Of a DNA stretch of 64,000 nt, positions 30,094 through 41,956 are shown in pieces. The notes below the pieces were generated by a model, which was not told where the DNA came from, ran no database searches, and saw only the letters and a program-made list of their open reading frames with translations. This DNA is from Kitasatospora gansuensis (GTDB taxonomy: Bacteria > Actinomycetota > Actinomycetes > Streptomycetales > Streptomycetaceae). The stretch lies in NCBI RefSeq assembly GCF_014203705.1, contig NZ_JACHJR010000001.1:2604001-2668000 (forward strand). Direction: 5' to 3'. The stretch's first letter is position 1. Each line of letters begins with the position of its first letter. The position numbers and the translations under genes were made by a program.

Positions 30094-31674
30094 TCAGCCG
30101 AGGTTGACCGCGCGGGCGAACCGCGCCCCGATCGCACCGGCGATCTCGGTCAGGACCTCCTGCGAGACCTCGCTGTCCACGGTGATCGAGGCCAGCGCCT
30201 CGGAGCCGTCCCGGGCCACCTGCATGCCCGCGATGTTGATGCCCGCGTCACCGAGGATCCGGCCGAGGGTGCCGACCACGCCGGGGCGGTCCTCGTACTT
30301 GAAGAACGCCATGTGGTCGGTGAGCGCCACGTCCACGTCGAAGGCGTCCACGCCGACGATCTTCTGGGTCTGCTTCGGGCCCGACAGCGTGCCGGAGATG
30401 GCGATCTCGCCGCCGGCCGCCAGGGTGCCGCGCACGGTGATCACGTTGCGGTGCTCGGGCGACTCGCTGGAGGTGGTGAGGCGGACCTCGACGCCACGCT
30501 CCTGGGCGAACAGCGGGGCGTTCACGTAGGACACCGTCTCCGCCACGACGTCCTCGAACACGCCCTTGAGCGCGGAGAGTTCGAGCACCTTCACGTCGTG
30601 CTGGGTGATCTCGCCACGGACCTCGACGTCGAGGCGGACGGCGACCTCACCGGCCAGCGCGGTGAAGATCCGGCCGAGCTTCTCGGCCAGCGGCAGGCCC
30701 GGACGGACGTCCTCGGCGATCACGCCGCCCTGGACGTTGACCGCGTCCGGTACCAGCTCGCCGGCGAGGGCGAGGCGGACCGACTTGGCGACCGCGATGC
30801 CGGCCTTCTCCTGCGCCTCGTCGGTGGAGGCGCCCAGGTGCGGGGTGGCCACCACGTTGTCGAAGGCGAACAGCGGGGAGTCGGTGCACGGCTCCTTGGC
30901 GTAGACGTCCAGGCCGGCCCCGGCCACCCGGCCGTCGCGCAGCGCGGAGGCCAGCGCGGCCTCGTCCACGATGCCGCCGCGGGCGGCGTTGACGATCCGC
31001 ACGGTCGGCTTGACCTTGTGCAGCGCCTCGTCGCCGATCAGGCCGATCGTCTCGGGGGTCTTCGGGAGGTGCACGGTGATGAAGTCCGAGACCTCGAGCA
31101 GCTCCTCCAGCGAGAGCAGCTTGACGCCCATCTGGGCCGCGCGGGCGGCCTGGATGTAGGGGTCGTACGCCACGATCTTCATGCCGAAGGCGGACATCCG
31201 CTGGGCGACCAGCACGCCGATCCGGCCGAGGCCGACCACACCGAGGGTCTTCTCGGAGAGCTCGACGCCGGTGTACTTGTTGCGCTTCCACTCGCCGGCC
31301 TTGAGCGCGGTGCTGGCGGGCGCGATGTTGCGGGCCGAGGCGATCAGCAGGCCGCAGGCCAGCTCGGCGGCGGTGACGATGTTGGAGGTCGGCGCGTTGA
31401 CGACCATCACGCCGGCCTTGGTGGAGGCCGCCACGTCCACGTTGTCCAGGCCGACGCCCGCGCGGGCGACCACCTTGAGCTTCTTCGCGGCCGCCAGCGC
31501 CTCCGCGTCCACCTTGGTGGCGGAGCGGATCAGGATGGCGTCCACGTCGGCGATCGCGGTCAGCAGCTCGGTGCGGTCCGCACCGTTGCAGTGCCGGATC
31601 TCGAAGTCCGGGCCGAGCGCGTCGACAGTGGCGGGGGACAGCTCTTCGGCAATCAGTACTACGGATTTGCTCAC
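30094..31674 (-). CDS. serA: D-3-phosphoglycerate dehydrogenase
   Basis: This first enzyme of serine synthesis has 526 residues, matching the long actinobacterial type. The NAD-binding Rossmann motif is GVVGLGRIGVLVAQR. The catalytic Arg lies in NAARGGIVDE and the catalytic His in TPHLGASTDEAQEKAG. An intervening ASB domain (about 320-450) and a C-terminal ACT domain (HMAFFKYEDRPGVVGTLGRI) for serine feedback follow. The start is GTG 31674. It is downstream of ilvBNC on the same strand with a 199-bp gap, so it may have its own promoter. Confidence 0.96.
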   Translation of the reverse strand: MSKSVVLIAEELSPATVDALGPDFEIRHCNGADRTELLTAIADVDAILIRSATKVDAEALAAAKKLKVVARAGVGLDNVDVAASTKAGVMVVNAPTSNIVTAAELACGLLIASARNIAPASTALKAGEWKRNKYTGVELSEKTLGVVGLGRIGVLVAQRMSAFGMKIVAYDPYIQAARAAQMGVKLLSLEELLEVSDFITVHLPKTPETIGLIGDEALHKVKPTVRIVNAARGGIVDEAALASALRDGRVAGAGLDVYAKEPCTDSPLFAFDNVVATPHLGASTDEAQEKAGIAVAKSVRLALAGELVPDAVNVQGGVIAEDVRPGLPLAEKLGRIFTALAGEVAVRLDVEVRGEITQHDVKVLELSALKGVFEDVVAETVSYVNAPLFAQERGVEVRLTTSSESPEHRNVITVRGTLAAGGEIAISGTLSGPKQTQKIVGVDAFDVDVALTDHMAFFKYEDRPGVVGTLGRILGDAGINIAGMQVARDGSEALASITVDSEVSQEVLTEIAGAIGARFARAVNLG

Positions 31675-31873
31675 GACAGTGTGTCCTTAACTGTCCGGTT
31701 CTCCCCGCGCACGATGGTGGCGTGGAAAGCGGGGGAAGGTGGCATGCCGCGTAGATAGACGCACGACGCTGTGGGCCTGACGCGCACTCGGAAGTGTATC
31801 GACGGGCTGGAGGCCGGGCTGCTCCCGTCCGGCGAAATCACCCGGACGGGAGCAGCCTAGTTGTACAAGGCAG

Positions 31874-33500
<1,627 letters not shown>

Positions 33501-33532
33501 AGTCATGACTCTCTATCGGATGGTCTGGGGCG

Positions 33533-35383
33533 TCAGTCGAGGTCGTCGCCGAAGTCCGGGCGGACGTCCCGGGCGGCGAGGATCTCGTCGTTGCTGGTGC
33601 CGGCGGCGACCATCGGCCAGACCATGGCGTCCTGGTGGACGATGAAGTCGATGACCACCGGGCGGTCGTTGATCTCCATCGCCTGCTTGATCACCGCGTC
33701 CAGGTCCTCCGGGCGCTCGCACCGCAGGCCGACGCAGCCCATCGCCTCGGAGAGCAGCACGAAGTCCGGGATCCGGGTGCCCTGGGCGGGGGCGGCGATG
33801 CCGTCGTGCTCGGGGCCCGCGTGCAGCACGGTGTTGGAGTAGCGCTGGTTGTAGAACAGGGTCTGCCACTGGCGGACCATGCCCAGCGAGCCGTTGTTGA
33901 TGACGGCGACCTTGATCGGGATGTTGTTCAGCGCGCAGGTGACCAGTTCCTGATTGGTCATCTGGAAGCAGCCGTCACCGTCGATCGCCCAGACCGGGAC
34001 GTCCGGCTTGCCCGCCTTGGCGCCCATCGCGGCCGGCACCGCGTAGCCCATGGTGCCCGCGCCGCCGGAGTTCAGCCAGGTGGCCGGCTTCTCGTAGTTG
34101 ATGAACTGCGAGGCCCACATCTGATGCTGGCCGACGCCCGCCGCGTAGATCGCGTCCGGGCCGACCAGCTGCCCGATCCGCTCGATCACCTGCTGCGGCG
34201 ACAACTCGCCGTTCGGGGCGGGCTCGTAGCCCAGCGGGTAGGTGGTCTTCCACTGGTTGAGCTTGACCCACCAGTCCGCGTAGTCGCCCTTGTGACCGGC
34301 GTCGAACTCGGCCTGCACGGCGACGATCAGGTCGGCCAGCACCTCGCGGGCGTCACCGACGATCGGCACGTCGACCGGGCGGTTCTTGCCGATCTCGGCC
34401 GGGTCGATGTCCGCGTGCACGACCTTGGCGTACGGGGCGAAGCTGTCCAGCTTGCCGGTCACCCGGTCGTCGAAGCGGGCGCCCAGGGTGAACAGCAGGT
34501 CCGCCTTCTGCAGCGCGGTGACGGCCGGGACCGAGCCGTGCATGCCCGGCATGCCCAGGTGCTGCGGGTGGCTGTCCGGGAAGACGCCGAGCGCCATCAG
34601 GGTGGTGACCACCGGGGCGCCGGTCAGCTCGGCCAGGATCCGCAGCTCGGCGCTGGCCTGCGCCTTGTGCACGCCGCCGCCGACGTAGAGCACCGGGCGC
34701 TTGGCGGCGACCAGCATCTTCGCGGCCTCGCGGATCTGCTTGGCGTGCGGCTTGGTGACCGGCCGGTAGCCGGGCAGCGAGGTCTCCACCGGCCAACGGA
34801 AGGTGGTGGTGGCCTGCAGCGCGTCCTTGGCGATGTCGACCAGGACCGGGCCGGGGCGGCCGGTGGCGGCGATGTGGAACGCCTCGGCGATCACCCGGGG
34901 GATCTCGGCCGGGTCGGTGACCAGGAAGTTGTGCTTGGTGATCGGCATCGTGATGCCGCAGATGTCCGCCTCCTGGAAGGCGTCGGTGCCGATCGCCTTG
35001 GAGGCGACCTGGCCGGTGATCGCCACCATCGGGACGGAGTCCATGTACGCGTCGGCGATCGGGGTGACCAGGTTGGTCGCGCCCGGGCCCGAGGTGGCCA
35101 TGCAGACCCCGACCCGGCCGGTGGCCTGGGCGTAGCCGGTGGCCGCGTGGCCCGCGCCCTGCTCGTGCCTGACCAGGATGTGACGGACCTTCTGCGAGTC
35201 CATCAGCGGGTCGTAGGCAGGGAGGATGGCGCCGCCCGGGATGCCGAAGACGGTGTCCGCGCCCACTGCCTCGAGGGAGCGGATGAGCGACTGCGCGCCG
35301 GTCATCGTCTCCACGACGACGCTGGGCGCAGGAGCGTGGGTGGCCGGGGTGTCCCCGCGGCGGGGGGCGGCGTGCTCGGTCAT
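33533..35383 (-). CDS. ilvB: acetolactate synthase catalytic subunit
   Basis: This thiamine-diphosphate enzyme of 616 residues makes acetolactate from pyruvate or acetohydroxybutyrate from oxobutyrate plus pyruvate. [16 protein letters not shown] and [18 protein letters not shown] carry the ThDP-activating Glu. The C-terminal ThDP/Mg motif is [18 protein letters not shown] with the closing VINN. Residues 1-25 are a variable Pro/Ala-rich leader. It heads ilvBNC, and a leader peptide with a terminator hairpin upstream indicates attenuation by branched-chain aminoacyl-tRNA. Confidence 0.97.
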   Translation of the reverse strand: MTEHAAPRRGDTPATHAPAPSVVVETMTGAQSLIRSLEAVGADTVFGIPGGAILPAYDPLMDSQKVRHILVRHEQGAGHAATGYAQATGRVGVCMATSGPGATNLVTPIADAYMDSVPMVAITGQVASKAIGTDAFQEADICGITMPITKHNFLVTDPAEIPRVIAEAFHIAATGRPGPVLVDIAKDALQATTTFRWPVETSLPGYRPVTKPHAKQIREAAKMLVAAKRPVLYVGGGVHKAQASAELRILAELTGAPVVTTLMALGVFPDSHPQHLGMPGMHGSVPAVTALQKADLLFTLGARFDDRVTGKLDSFAPYAKVVHADIDPAEIGKNRPVDVPIVGDAREVLADLIVAVQAEFDAGHKGDYADWWVKLNQWKTTYPLGYEPAPNGELSPQQVIERIGQLVGPDAIYAAGVGQHQMWASQFINYEKPATWLNSGGAGTMGYAVPAAMGAKAGKPDVPVWAIDGDGCFQMTNQELVTCALNNIPIKVAVINNGSLGMVRQWQTLFYNQRYSNTVLHAGPEHDGIAAPAQGTRIPDFVLLSEAMGCVGLRCERPEDLDAVIKQAMEINDRPVVIDFIVHQDAMVWPMVAAGTSNDEILAARDVRPDFGDDLD

Positions 35384-35544
35384 CTGCCTGTCTCTTCTCG
35401 GGTTCTGCCGTCCCCGTCAGGTGAGGGTCCTGGGGTCGGGGGCCGGTCGCCGGTCCTGCCTCCATCGTCCACCCGGACGGTTGAGTACCGGGACAAGTGG
35501 GCGATTCGGCTGGGGTCTTGCGTTGTCAGACGGTTCCAGTGCAA

Positions 35545-35579
35545 CAAAAAACCCCTCGTGCCAAGGGCATGCGAGGGGT
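35545..35579 (-). terminator. attenuator terminator in the ilvB leader
   Basis: On the minus strand ACCCCTCG...CGAGGGGT (8 bp, extended by an inner 4-bp stem) runs straight into TTTTTTG, 168 bp ahead of ilvB. Upstream, GGCGCGTCGG inside the leader peptide can pair with CCGACGCGCC just before this stem, which gives an alternative fold. Confidence 0.85.
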
Positions 35580-35614
35580 GGCGCGTCGGTCTCCACGTGC
35601 GGGGGGTGGCCCGC

Positions 35615-35656
35615 TCAGCCGACGCGCCCGCCAAGTACGAGAATTCGGGTGCGCAT
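35615..35656 (-). CDS. ilvB leader peptide MRTRILVLGGRVG
   Basis: This 13-residue leader peptide starts at ATG 35656 with GGAAGG upstream. The consecutive codons Ile-Leu-Val-Leu are the control codons. The sequence is almost the same as the ilvB leader I recall from streptomycetes. Ribosome stalling when charged Ile/Leu/Val tRNAs are short would prevent the terminator at 35545-35579 and allow ilvBNC expression. Confidence 0.85.
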   Translation of the reverse strand: MRTRILVLGGRVG

Positions 35657-35689
35657 GGCACCGACCTTCCTCCCCGGCGGTGGGGCATG

Positions 35690-38602
35690 TCAAGCAGGTG
35701 GGACGGCCGTCTCGCTATGCGGACCCCCTCCCGGACCCCAGGACGGACCGGGGGCCGGGCGGCGTTCGGCCAGGTCGGGGGCGTTCTGATGGTGCACGAC
35801 CCGGCTGCCGCCGGGCTCCGGGCGGCCACCCGATCGGGCGTCCGCCGCCAGGTAGGCGCGCCGCGCGGAGAGCCCGTTCGCCTGCTTCGGGAGAGGGTAG
35901 ACCCGGCGCAGCAGGGCCCGCCGCAGCCGGTGCTCGTCCAGCGGCTGGGCGAAGGCCAGACCCTGCCCCTGGCGGCACCCCAGCTCCTGCAGCGCGGTCA
36001 CCTGCCGGGGCTGGTCCACCCCCTCGGCGCCGGTCACCAGGCCCAGGTCGCGGGCCAGCCGGAGGGCGTGCCCGGCCAGCGAGCGGGTCAGCCGGGAGTC
36101 GGCCACGTCCTGCACCAGGCTGCGGTCCAGCTTGAGCGCGTCGAACGGGAGCCGGGCCAGCGTGCCGAGCGAGCCGCCACCCGCGCCGAAGCCCGCCACC
36201 GCGGTGGAGACGCCGTGCCGCCGGAGCGCGGCGAGTCGGCGGCCGAGCTCGTCGGCGTGCTCGTCCGGACCCGTCCTGGCCAGCTCGATCACCAGCAGCT
36301 CGGCGGGCAGGCCGGTCTCCCTGAGCACCGCGACCACCGCCTCGTACATGCCGGGCGCGCACAGCCGCTGGGCCGACAGCCGGATCGAGACCGGGACGGG
36401 CACCAGCCGCGGACCGACCCGGTGGGCGGCCGCGGTGACCGTCTCCTGGAGCATCCAGCGGGCGAACCTGGTGGCCGCGTCGCCCTGGTCGGCGGTGCGC
36501 AGGAACTCCGCCGGGGTGAGCAGCAGCCCCTGGGCCGAGCGCCAGCGGGCCTGCGCCTCGACGCCGGTGACGGCGCCGGTGGCCAAATCCACCACCGGCT
36601 GGTGCAGCAGGGTGAAGGAGCCCTCCTGGACGGCCACCCTGAGCCGCTCCTCCAGCTCGGTGCGGCGGTCCAACTCGGCCCGCATCGCCGGGTGGTAGAG
36701 CACCACCCGGCCCTTGCCCTCGGACTTCGCCCGGTACATCGCCAGGTCGGCGTTGCGCATCAGCTCGTCCGCCGCGGCCTGCGGGTCGACACCGGGGTCG
36801 GGGTCGCAGCCGGCGAAGGCGATGCCGATACTGGCCGCCACCCCGAGCTCGGCCCCGCCGATCCAGTACGGCTCGGAGAGCGCCGAGCGCAGCCGCTCGG
36901 CCAGCTCGTGCACCTGGGCCCGGCCGAGTCGGCCGCGGACCAGCGCGGCGAACTCGTCGCCGCCGAACCTGGCCACCGTGTCCCCGGACCTGACCGCGTG
37001 CTGCAGCCGGCGGGCGGCCTGCACCAGCAGCTCGTCGCCGACCTGGTGGCCCGCGCTGTCGTTGACCGCCTTGAAGCCGTCCAGGTCGAGGAAGAGCACC
37101 GCCACCGTCGCCTCGTCCGGGTACCCGTCGACCGAGCTCAGCGAGGTGCGCAGCCGCTGGGTGAAGAGCGCCCGGTTCGGCAGGTCGGTGAGCGGGTCGT
37201 GGAACGCGTTGTGCTGCAACTGCGCCTGCAGTATGACCCGTTCGGTGACGTCCCGGCTGTTCAGGATCAGCCCGTCCCGGTACCGGTTGACCGTCGACTC
37301 GACGTGCAGCCACTCGTCGTTGCCGGAGCGGACCCGGCACTCCACCCGGGCCGAGGGCTCACCGGCGCCCTCCCGGCGCACCGGCCGGTCGGCCATCAGC
37401 CGCCGGACCTCGCGGAGCACCCGGTCGACGTCCTCGGGGTGCACCAGGTTGAGCAGGTTGCCGCCGACCAGCTCCTCCGGATCCCGCCCGTAGACGCCGA
37501 TCGAGGCGGGGCTGACGTAGGAGAGCACACCGCTGCCGCCGGCGATCATGATCACGTCGCTGGAGCCCTGCACCAGGGAGCGGAAGTGCGCCTCCTTCTG
37601 GGCGAGTTCCTGGGTCAGCGAGAGGTTGTCGAGGAGTATCACGCCCTGCCGGACGATCAGCGCCAGGCCGACGGTGCAGGCCGAGGCCAGCACCACCCGG
37701 TCCAGCGCGTGGCCGCCCAGCGCGTTGTAGAGGATGCCCGCGGTGCAGACCGCCGCCGCGACGTACGGGGTGAGCGCGCTGAAGGTGGAGGAGACCCGGC
37801 GGCGGGGCGCGCCGCCGACCGAGGGGTGCTCGCGGCTCGGGGCGAACCGGCCGCGGGAAGCCCAGGGCGCCCAGGCGAGCAGCACGCTGCCGGCGAACCA
37901 GCCCGCGTCCAGCAGCTCGCCGGAGTGGTAACTGCTGCGCAGCGCGGGCGAGGTGAAGAGCGCGTCGCAGACCACCGTGACGGCCAGGCCGACCATCGCG
38001 GTGTGCACGGCGGCCCGGTTGCCGTCCCGGCCGCGGAAGCGGAGCCCGACCACCAGGCTGACCAGCAGGATGTCCAGCACGGGGTAGGCCAGGTTGAGCG
38101 CCAGCCGGAGTGGGTCCTCGCCCTCGCCCGCCGCGACCCGGCCGAGCGCCAGGCTCCAGCTGAGGGTGAACAGCGAGCCGGCCACCAGCCAGCCGTCCAG
38201 CAGCAGGCAGAGCCAGCCGGCCGCCGTCCGGGGCCGCTGGGCCAGCACGGTCAGGCCGATGATGGCGAGCGGGGCGAACAGCAGGAAGGCGTACTCGGCG
38301 GGCGAACCCTCCGGCAGCGTGGTGCCGAGCACCACCTCGTACCAGCCCCAGGTGCCGTTGCCGATCGCCACCATCGAGGAGGACAGGCCGAACAGCAGCC
38401 AGGCGGGCCGGGCCGGGCCATCGGCCGCGCAGGCGTGCAGCAGACAGGAGATCGCAGCGGCCAGCGCCGCCCCGGCCAGCCCGAAGTCGCCCATGAACAG
38501 TGCGAGTTCCGGCGACCCCCAGCCGACGGCGGCGCCCAGGGCGTACCCGAGGCAGAGCAGCACCAGTAGCAGGCCGGGGAGGCGGCGCGGGTGGAAGTTC
38601 AC
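35690..38602 (-). CDS. membrane PAS-GGDEF protein with degenerate EAL domain
   Basis: This 970-residue protein starts at GTG 38602 with GGAGAGG upstream. About nine or ten N-terminal membrane helices (residues 8-325) are followed by a PAS domain (about 340-460: SSDVIMIAGGSGVLSYVSPA). A GGDEF domain with intact RFGGDEFAAL (about 546) comes next, so diguanylate cyclase activity is plausible. The C-terminal EAL domain has lost key residues. EAL reads EAQ (about 680), the SVNLS Asn position reads SIRLS, and DDFGTG reads AGFGAG (about 802). It should not hydrolyse c-di-GMP and may instead bind it. A Pro/Gly-rich tail closes the protein. Likely role: c-di-GMP signalling in development. Confidence 0.88.
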   Translation of the reverse strand: MNFHPRRLPGLLLVLLCLGYALGAAVGWGSPELALFMGDFGLAGAALAAAISCLLHACAADGPARPAWLLFGLSSSMVAIGNGTWGWYEVVLGTTLPEGSPAEYAFLLFAPLAIIGLTVLAQRPRTAAGWLCLLLDGWLVAGSLFTLSWSLALGRVAAGEGEDPLRLALNLAYPVLDILLVSLVVGLRFRGRDGNRAAVHTAMVGLAVTVVCDALFTSPALRSSYHSGELLDAGWFAGSVLLAWAPWASRGRFAPSREHPSVGGAPRRRVSSTFSALTPYVAAAVCTAGILYNALGGHALDRVVLASACTVGLALIVRQGVILLDNLSLTQELAQKEAHFRSLVQGSSDVIMIAGGSGVLSYVSPASIGVYGRDPEELVGGNLLNLVHPEDVDRVLREVRRLMADRPVRREGAGEPSARVECRVRSGNDEWLHVESTVNRYRDGLILNSRDVTERVILQAQLQHNAFHDPLTDLPNRALFTQRLRTSLSSVDGYPDEATVAVLFLDLDGFKAVNDSAGHQVGDELLVQAARRLQHAVRSGDTVARFGGDEFAALVRGRLGRAQVHELAERLRSALSEPYWIGGAELGVAASIGIAFAGCDPDPGVDPQAAADELMRNADLAMYRAKSEGKGRVVLYHPAMRAELDRRTELEERLRVAVQEGSFTLLHQPVVDLATGAVTGVEAQARWRSAQGLLLTPAEFLRTADQGDAATRFARWMLQETVTAAAHRVGPRLVPVPVSIRLSAQRLCAPGMYEAVVAVLRETGLPAELLVIELARTGPDEHADELGRRLAALRRHGVSTAVAGFGAGGGSLGTLARLPFDALKLDRSLVQDVADSRLTRSLAGHALRLARDLGLVTGAEGVDQPRQVTALQELGCRQGQGLAFAQPLDEHRLRRALLRRVYPLPKQANGLSARRAYLAADARSGGRPEPGGSRVVHHQNAPDLAERRPAPGPSWGPGGGPHSETAVPPA

Positions 38603-38805
38603 TCGACCTCTCCCCCACGCCTTGCCGGTGTTCCCTCTCGGGACCTTACACCACTTCCGTCACTGAATGACACGCACACTCAACTTAGAGTAATGGGGCC
38701 CGGGTGGCGTTGTGTCCCACTCTTGACGGGATCGCCCCGGTTGGCCGTAGCGCACCACGGGGGCGTACGGGGCACGCACCCGCCCGGGCGGTGGCTGACG
38801 GCGGG

Positions 38806-41800
38806 TCAGGCGCCGAGCAGGTGCAGCCGGTGCGCCAGGGCGGCGGCCTCGCCACGGCTGCCCACCGAGAGCTTCGCCAGGATGTTGGAGACGTGCACGC
38901 TGGCGGTCTTCGGGGAGATGTAGAGCTCCTCGGCGATCTGCCGGTTGGTCCGCCCCTGGGCCAGGCGGTGCAGCACGTCCCGCTCGCGCGGGGTGAGGCC
39001 GAACTGGTCGGCGGGCTCGGCCGGTTGGGCCGGCCGGGCGACCGCCGCCGGGGGCGCGGCCAGCGAGAGCCCGGCCCGGGCGGTCAGCTGGCCGATGTCC
39101 TGCCGCAGGTAGAGACCGGCCGTCGCCAGTGCCTGGACCTCGCGCAGCGGCTCGACCGCGGCCTCCCGGCGGCCGACCGTCAGCAGCGACTCGGCCTGCC
39201 GGTAGAGCGCCTGGCCGAGCGGGCAGCCGAGGCCGGTGTCGCGCAGCAGGCCGACCACCTCGGCCCACTGCTCGGGGGTGTCCTTGCCCTCCGCGCGGGC
39301 CAGCTCGGCGGCCAGCAGCGCCGCCCAGCTCCGGTGCAGCGCCGTCCGGGGCCGCAGTCGGGCCGCCACCTCGGCGATCCGCGCCAGCACCACCGGACGC
39401 CCCAGGTCGGCCGCCGCCGCACCCCGCGAGTCGGCCTCCCCGGACGCGCCCTCCACCAGTACCGGCAACAGCCCGTACAGACAGCCGTCCGCGAAGCCGG
39501 GACCGGGCGGACGCTCGGCCAACCGGTCGAGTACGGCGAGGAGTTCGGCCCTGGCCCGCAGGGGCCGCCCGGCCCTGGCCTCGATCCGCATCGCCAGCCG
39601 GGCCATCGGCAGGTCGTGCTGGGTCTGCCTGACCTGCCGGCCGGCCACCCTGGCCCGCTCCAGGTACTCCTCGGCGGTCGCCAGATCGCCCTGGTCCAGG
39701 GAGAGTTCGGCCCGCAGCCGGCCGAGGAAGGCGTGGTAGTTGCTGCCCGCCGGGTGGCACTCCCAGTCGGTCAGCAGCTGCTCGGCCTCGGCCGGGCGGC
39801 CGAGCGCCAGCAGGGCCTCGACCAGGTTCCCGGTCAGCAGGGCCCCGATGTGGCCGAGCAGCCCGTTGCTCCGGGCGACCTCCAGGCCCTCGCGGGCGAA
39901 CGCCTCGGCCTCCGCCGCCCGGCCCAGGCCGAGCACCAGGCTGGACAGGTTGTTCAGCCCCCGGCAGAGCACGTCCACCGGGCCGGTGCGCCGGATCCGC
40001 TCGACCGCGTCGGCGAGCATGGCGAGACCGGCGGCCGGCTCGCCGAAGTAGACGGACAGCGTGCCCATGGTCATCCGGGCGTGCTGCTCGACCGCGTGGG
40101 CACCGACCTCGCGGGCGATCGCGGCAGCCCGCTCGGCCAGCTCCAGGTCGGCCTCGACCGGGTCGCCGAGCATCGCGTGGCTGGCGGCCAGGGCGAACAC
40201 CTCGGCCTGCACCGGGGACGGCTGCAGCCCGGCCACCAGCCGCTGGGCCCGCTCGATCTCCTCGTCGCTGCCGCTGCGCCGGAGGTGACCGAGCATCAGC
40301 GCGCGCTGGATCCGGAACCAGGCGACGCGCTCCGGCTCGGTCTCCTCGTCCAGCAGCTTGAAGGCCCGCTTGGCCAGGCTAAGGCCGCGGTCGCGGTCGC
40401 CCGCCCGGCGGGCCGCCAGCACCGCCTCGGCGAGGACGTCGACCAGGTGCAGCTGCCGGCAGGCGCCGTCGTCGTGGCCGCAGGGCGGATAGGTGCCGGC
40501 CCAGTCGGCGGGCCGCAGGTTCTCCCGGCAGACCTCCTCGGAGACCTCGTCCCAGAGCTCCAGCGCCCGCTCCAGCATGCCGAGTTGCTCGGCGAAGGCG
40601 TTCCGCCGCCGGGCCGCCCTGGCGGCCTCCAGCGCCGTCGGCAGGGCCCGGCCCGGGTCGTGCGCGTGGTACCAGTAGTTGGCCAGCCGGGCGGCCCGGC
40701 CGTTGCCGCAGACCAGTGAGCCGTCCTGCTCCAGCGCGGTGGCGTACCTGCGGTTGATCCGGTACCGCTCGCCGGGCAGCAGGTCGTCCGAGATCGCCTC
40801 GCGGACCAGCGCGTGCCGGAACCGGTAGCCGTCGCCGTCGCTGTCCGGGCGCAGCACGTTGACCCCGACGGCGTTCCGCAGCGCGTCGATCAGGACGTCC
40901 TCGCCCTCGTCCAGCACCGCCTCCAACAGGGCGTGCTCGACCAGCGAGCCGCCCTCGGCGGCGATCCTGAGCACCCGTTGGGTCTCGTCCGGCAGCGCCT
41001 CGACCCGGACCAGCAGCAGGTCGCGGAGCGAGTCGGTGAGCCCGGTGTCGCAGCCGTCCTGGTGGGCGGTGGCCAACTCCTCGACGAAGAACGGGTTGCC
41101 CTCGGAGCGGCGGTGGATCCGGTCCACCAGCTGCCGGTCGGGGGCCGCGGTGCCCAGGATGCCGGCCAGCTGGGCGGCCACCTCGCGCCGGGCGAACCGG
41201 CACAGCTCCACCCGCTGGACGGTGCGCAGCCGGTCCAGCTCGGCCAGGAACGGGCGCAGCGGGTGCCTGCGGTGCAGGTCGTCGGAGCGGTAGGTGGCGA
41301 CGATCAGCACCCGGGCCCGGTGCAGGGTGCGGATCAGGTAGGTGAGCAGCTCCCGGGTGGACCGGTCGGACCAGTGCAGGTCCTCGATCGCGAGCACGAT
41401 CGTCCGGTCGACGGCGAGCCGCTCGAACAGCCGGGCGACGTGCTCGAACAGCCGGGCCCGGCTGAACTCGTCGTTGGGCTCGGCGTCGTCCGCGCCGAAC
41501 TCCGGCAGCAGCCGGGTGAGATGACCCTCCATGCCCTGCGCCGCCCGCTCCAGCTCGGCCCCCAGGCTCCGGTGCAGGCGCCGCAGTGCGGTGGTCAGCG
41601 GCGCGTACGGCAGCCCCTCGGCCCCGACCTCCAGGCAGCCGCCCAGGGTGGTGACCACGCCGGGCCCGCAGGCGGCGGTCAGGAACTCCTCGATCAGCCT
41701 GGTCTTGCCGACCCCGGCCTCGCCGCCGATCAGCACGGCCTGCGGCTGGCCGGCCGCGGCCCGGCGCAACGCGGTGTCCAGGGTGCCGATCTCGGTGCCG

Positions 41801-41838
41801 CGTCCGACGAAGACCGGGCTCACCGATATCTGCTCCAT
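38806..41838 (-). CDS. large LuxR-family regulator with AAA ATPase domain
   Basis: This is a LAL-type regulator of about 1010 residues. The N-terminal NTPase has Walker A GGEAGVGKTRLIEEFL (about 40) and Walker B TIVLAIEDLHWSDRST. A long helical, TPR-like middle follows (about 350-920). The C-terminal LuxR helix-turn-helix reads LTPRERDVLHRLAQGRTNRQ and IAEELYISPKTASVHVSNIL. Such proteins bind an unknown ligand through the middle and activate transcription in an ATP-dependent way. I used ATG 41838 (MEQISVSPVFVGR). Neither this nor the ATG 12 bases upstream has a clear ribosome site. The adjacent c-di-GMP gene is on the same strand, 203 bp downstream. Confidence 0.87.
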   Translation of the reverse strand: MEQISVSPVFVGRGTEIGTLDTALRRAAAGQPQAVLIGGEAGVGKTRLIEEFLTAACGPGVVTTLGGCLEVGAEGLPYAPLTTALRRLHRSLGAELERAAQGMEGHLTRLLPEFGADDAEPNDEFSRARLFEHVARLFERLAVDRTIVLAIEDLHWSDRSTRELLTYLIRTLHRARVLIVATYRSDDLHRRHPLRPFLAELDRLRTVQRVELCRFARREVAAQLAGILGTAAPDRQLVDRIHRRSEGNPFFVEELATAHQDGCDTGLTDSLRDLLLVRVEALPDETQRVLRIAAEGGSLVEHALLEAVLDEGEDVLIDALRNAVGVNVLRPDSDGDGYRFRHALVREAISDDLLPGERYRINRRYATALEQDGSLVCGNGRAARLANYWYHAHDPGRALPTALEAARAARRRNAFAEQLGMLERALELWDEVSEEVCRENLRPADWAGTYPPCGHDDGACRQLHLVDVLAEAVLAARRAGDRDRGLSLAKRAFKLLDEETEPERVAWFRIQRALMLGHLRRSGSDEEIERAQRLVAGLQPSPVQAEVFALAASHAMLGDPVEADLELAERAAAIAREVGAHAVEQHARMTMGTLSVYFGEPAAGLAMLADAVERIRRTGPVDVLCRGLNNLSSLVLGLGRAAEAEAFAREGLEVARSNGLLGHIGALLTGNLVEALLALGRPAEAEQLLTDWECHPAGSNYHAFLGRLRAELSLDQGDLATAEEYLERARVAGRQVRQTQHDLPMARLAMRIEARAGRPLRARAELLAVLDRLAERPPGPGFADGCLYGLLPVLVEGASGEADSRGAAAADLGRPVVLARIAEVAARLRPRTALHRSWAALLAAELARAEGKDTPEQWAEVVGLLRDTGLGCPLGQALYRQAESLLTVGRREAAVEPLREVQALATAGLYLRQDIGQLTARAGLSLAAPPAAVARPAQPAEPADQFGLTPRERDVLHRLAQGRTNRQIAEELYISPKTASVHVSNILAKLSVGSRGEAAALAHRLHLLGA

Positions 41839-41956
41839 GGCGCCGAGCATGCCACAGGCCGCCGACACCGTCCGAGCGGATATCTCGCTGTTCGGACGGG
41901 CGGCGGCCGGGCTGTGAGGGTCTGTCAGCATTCGTACCCCCCGGGCACGGGAGGGT

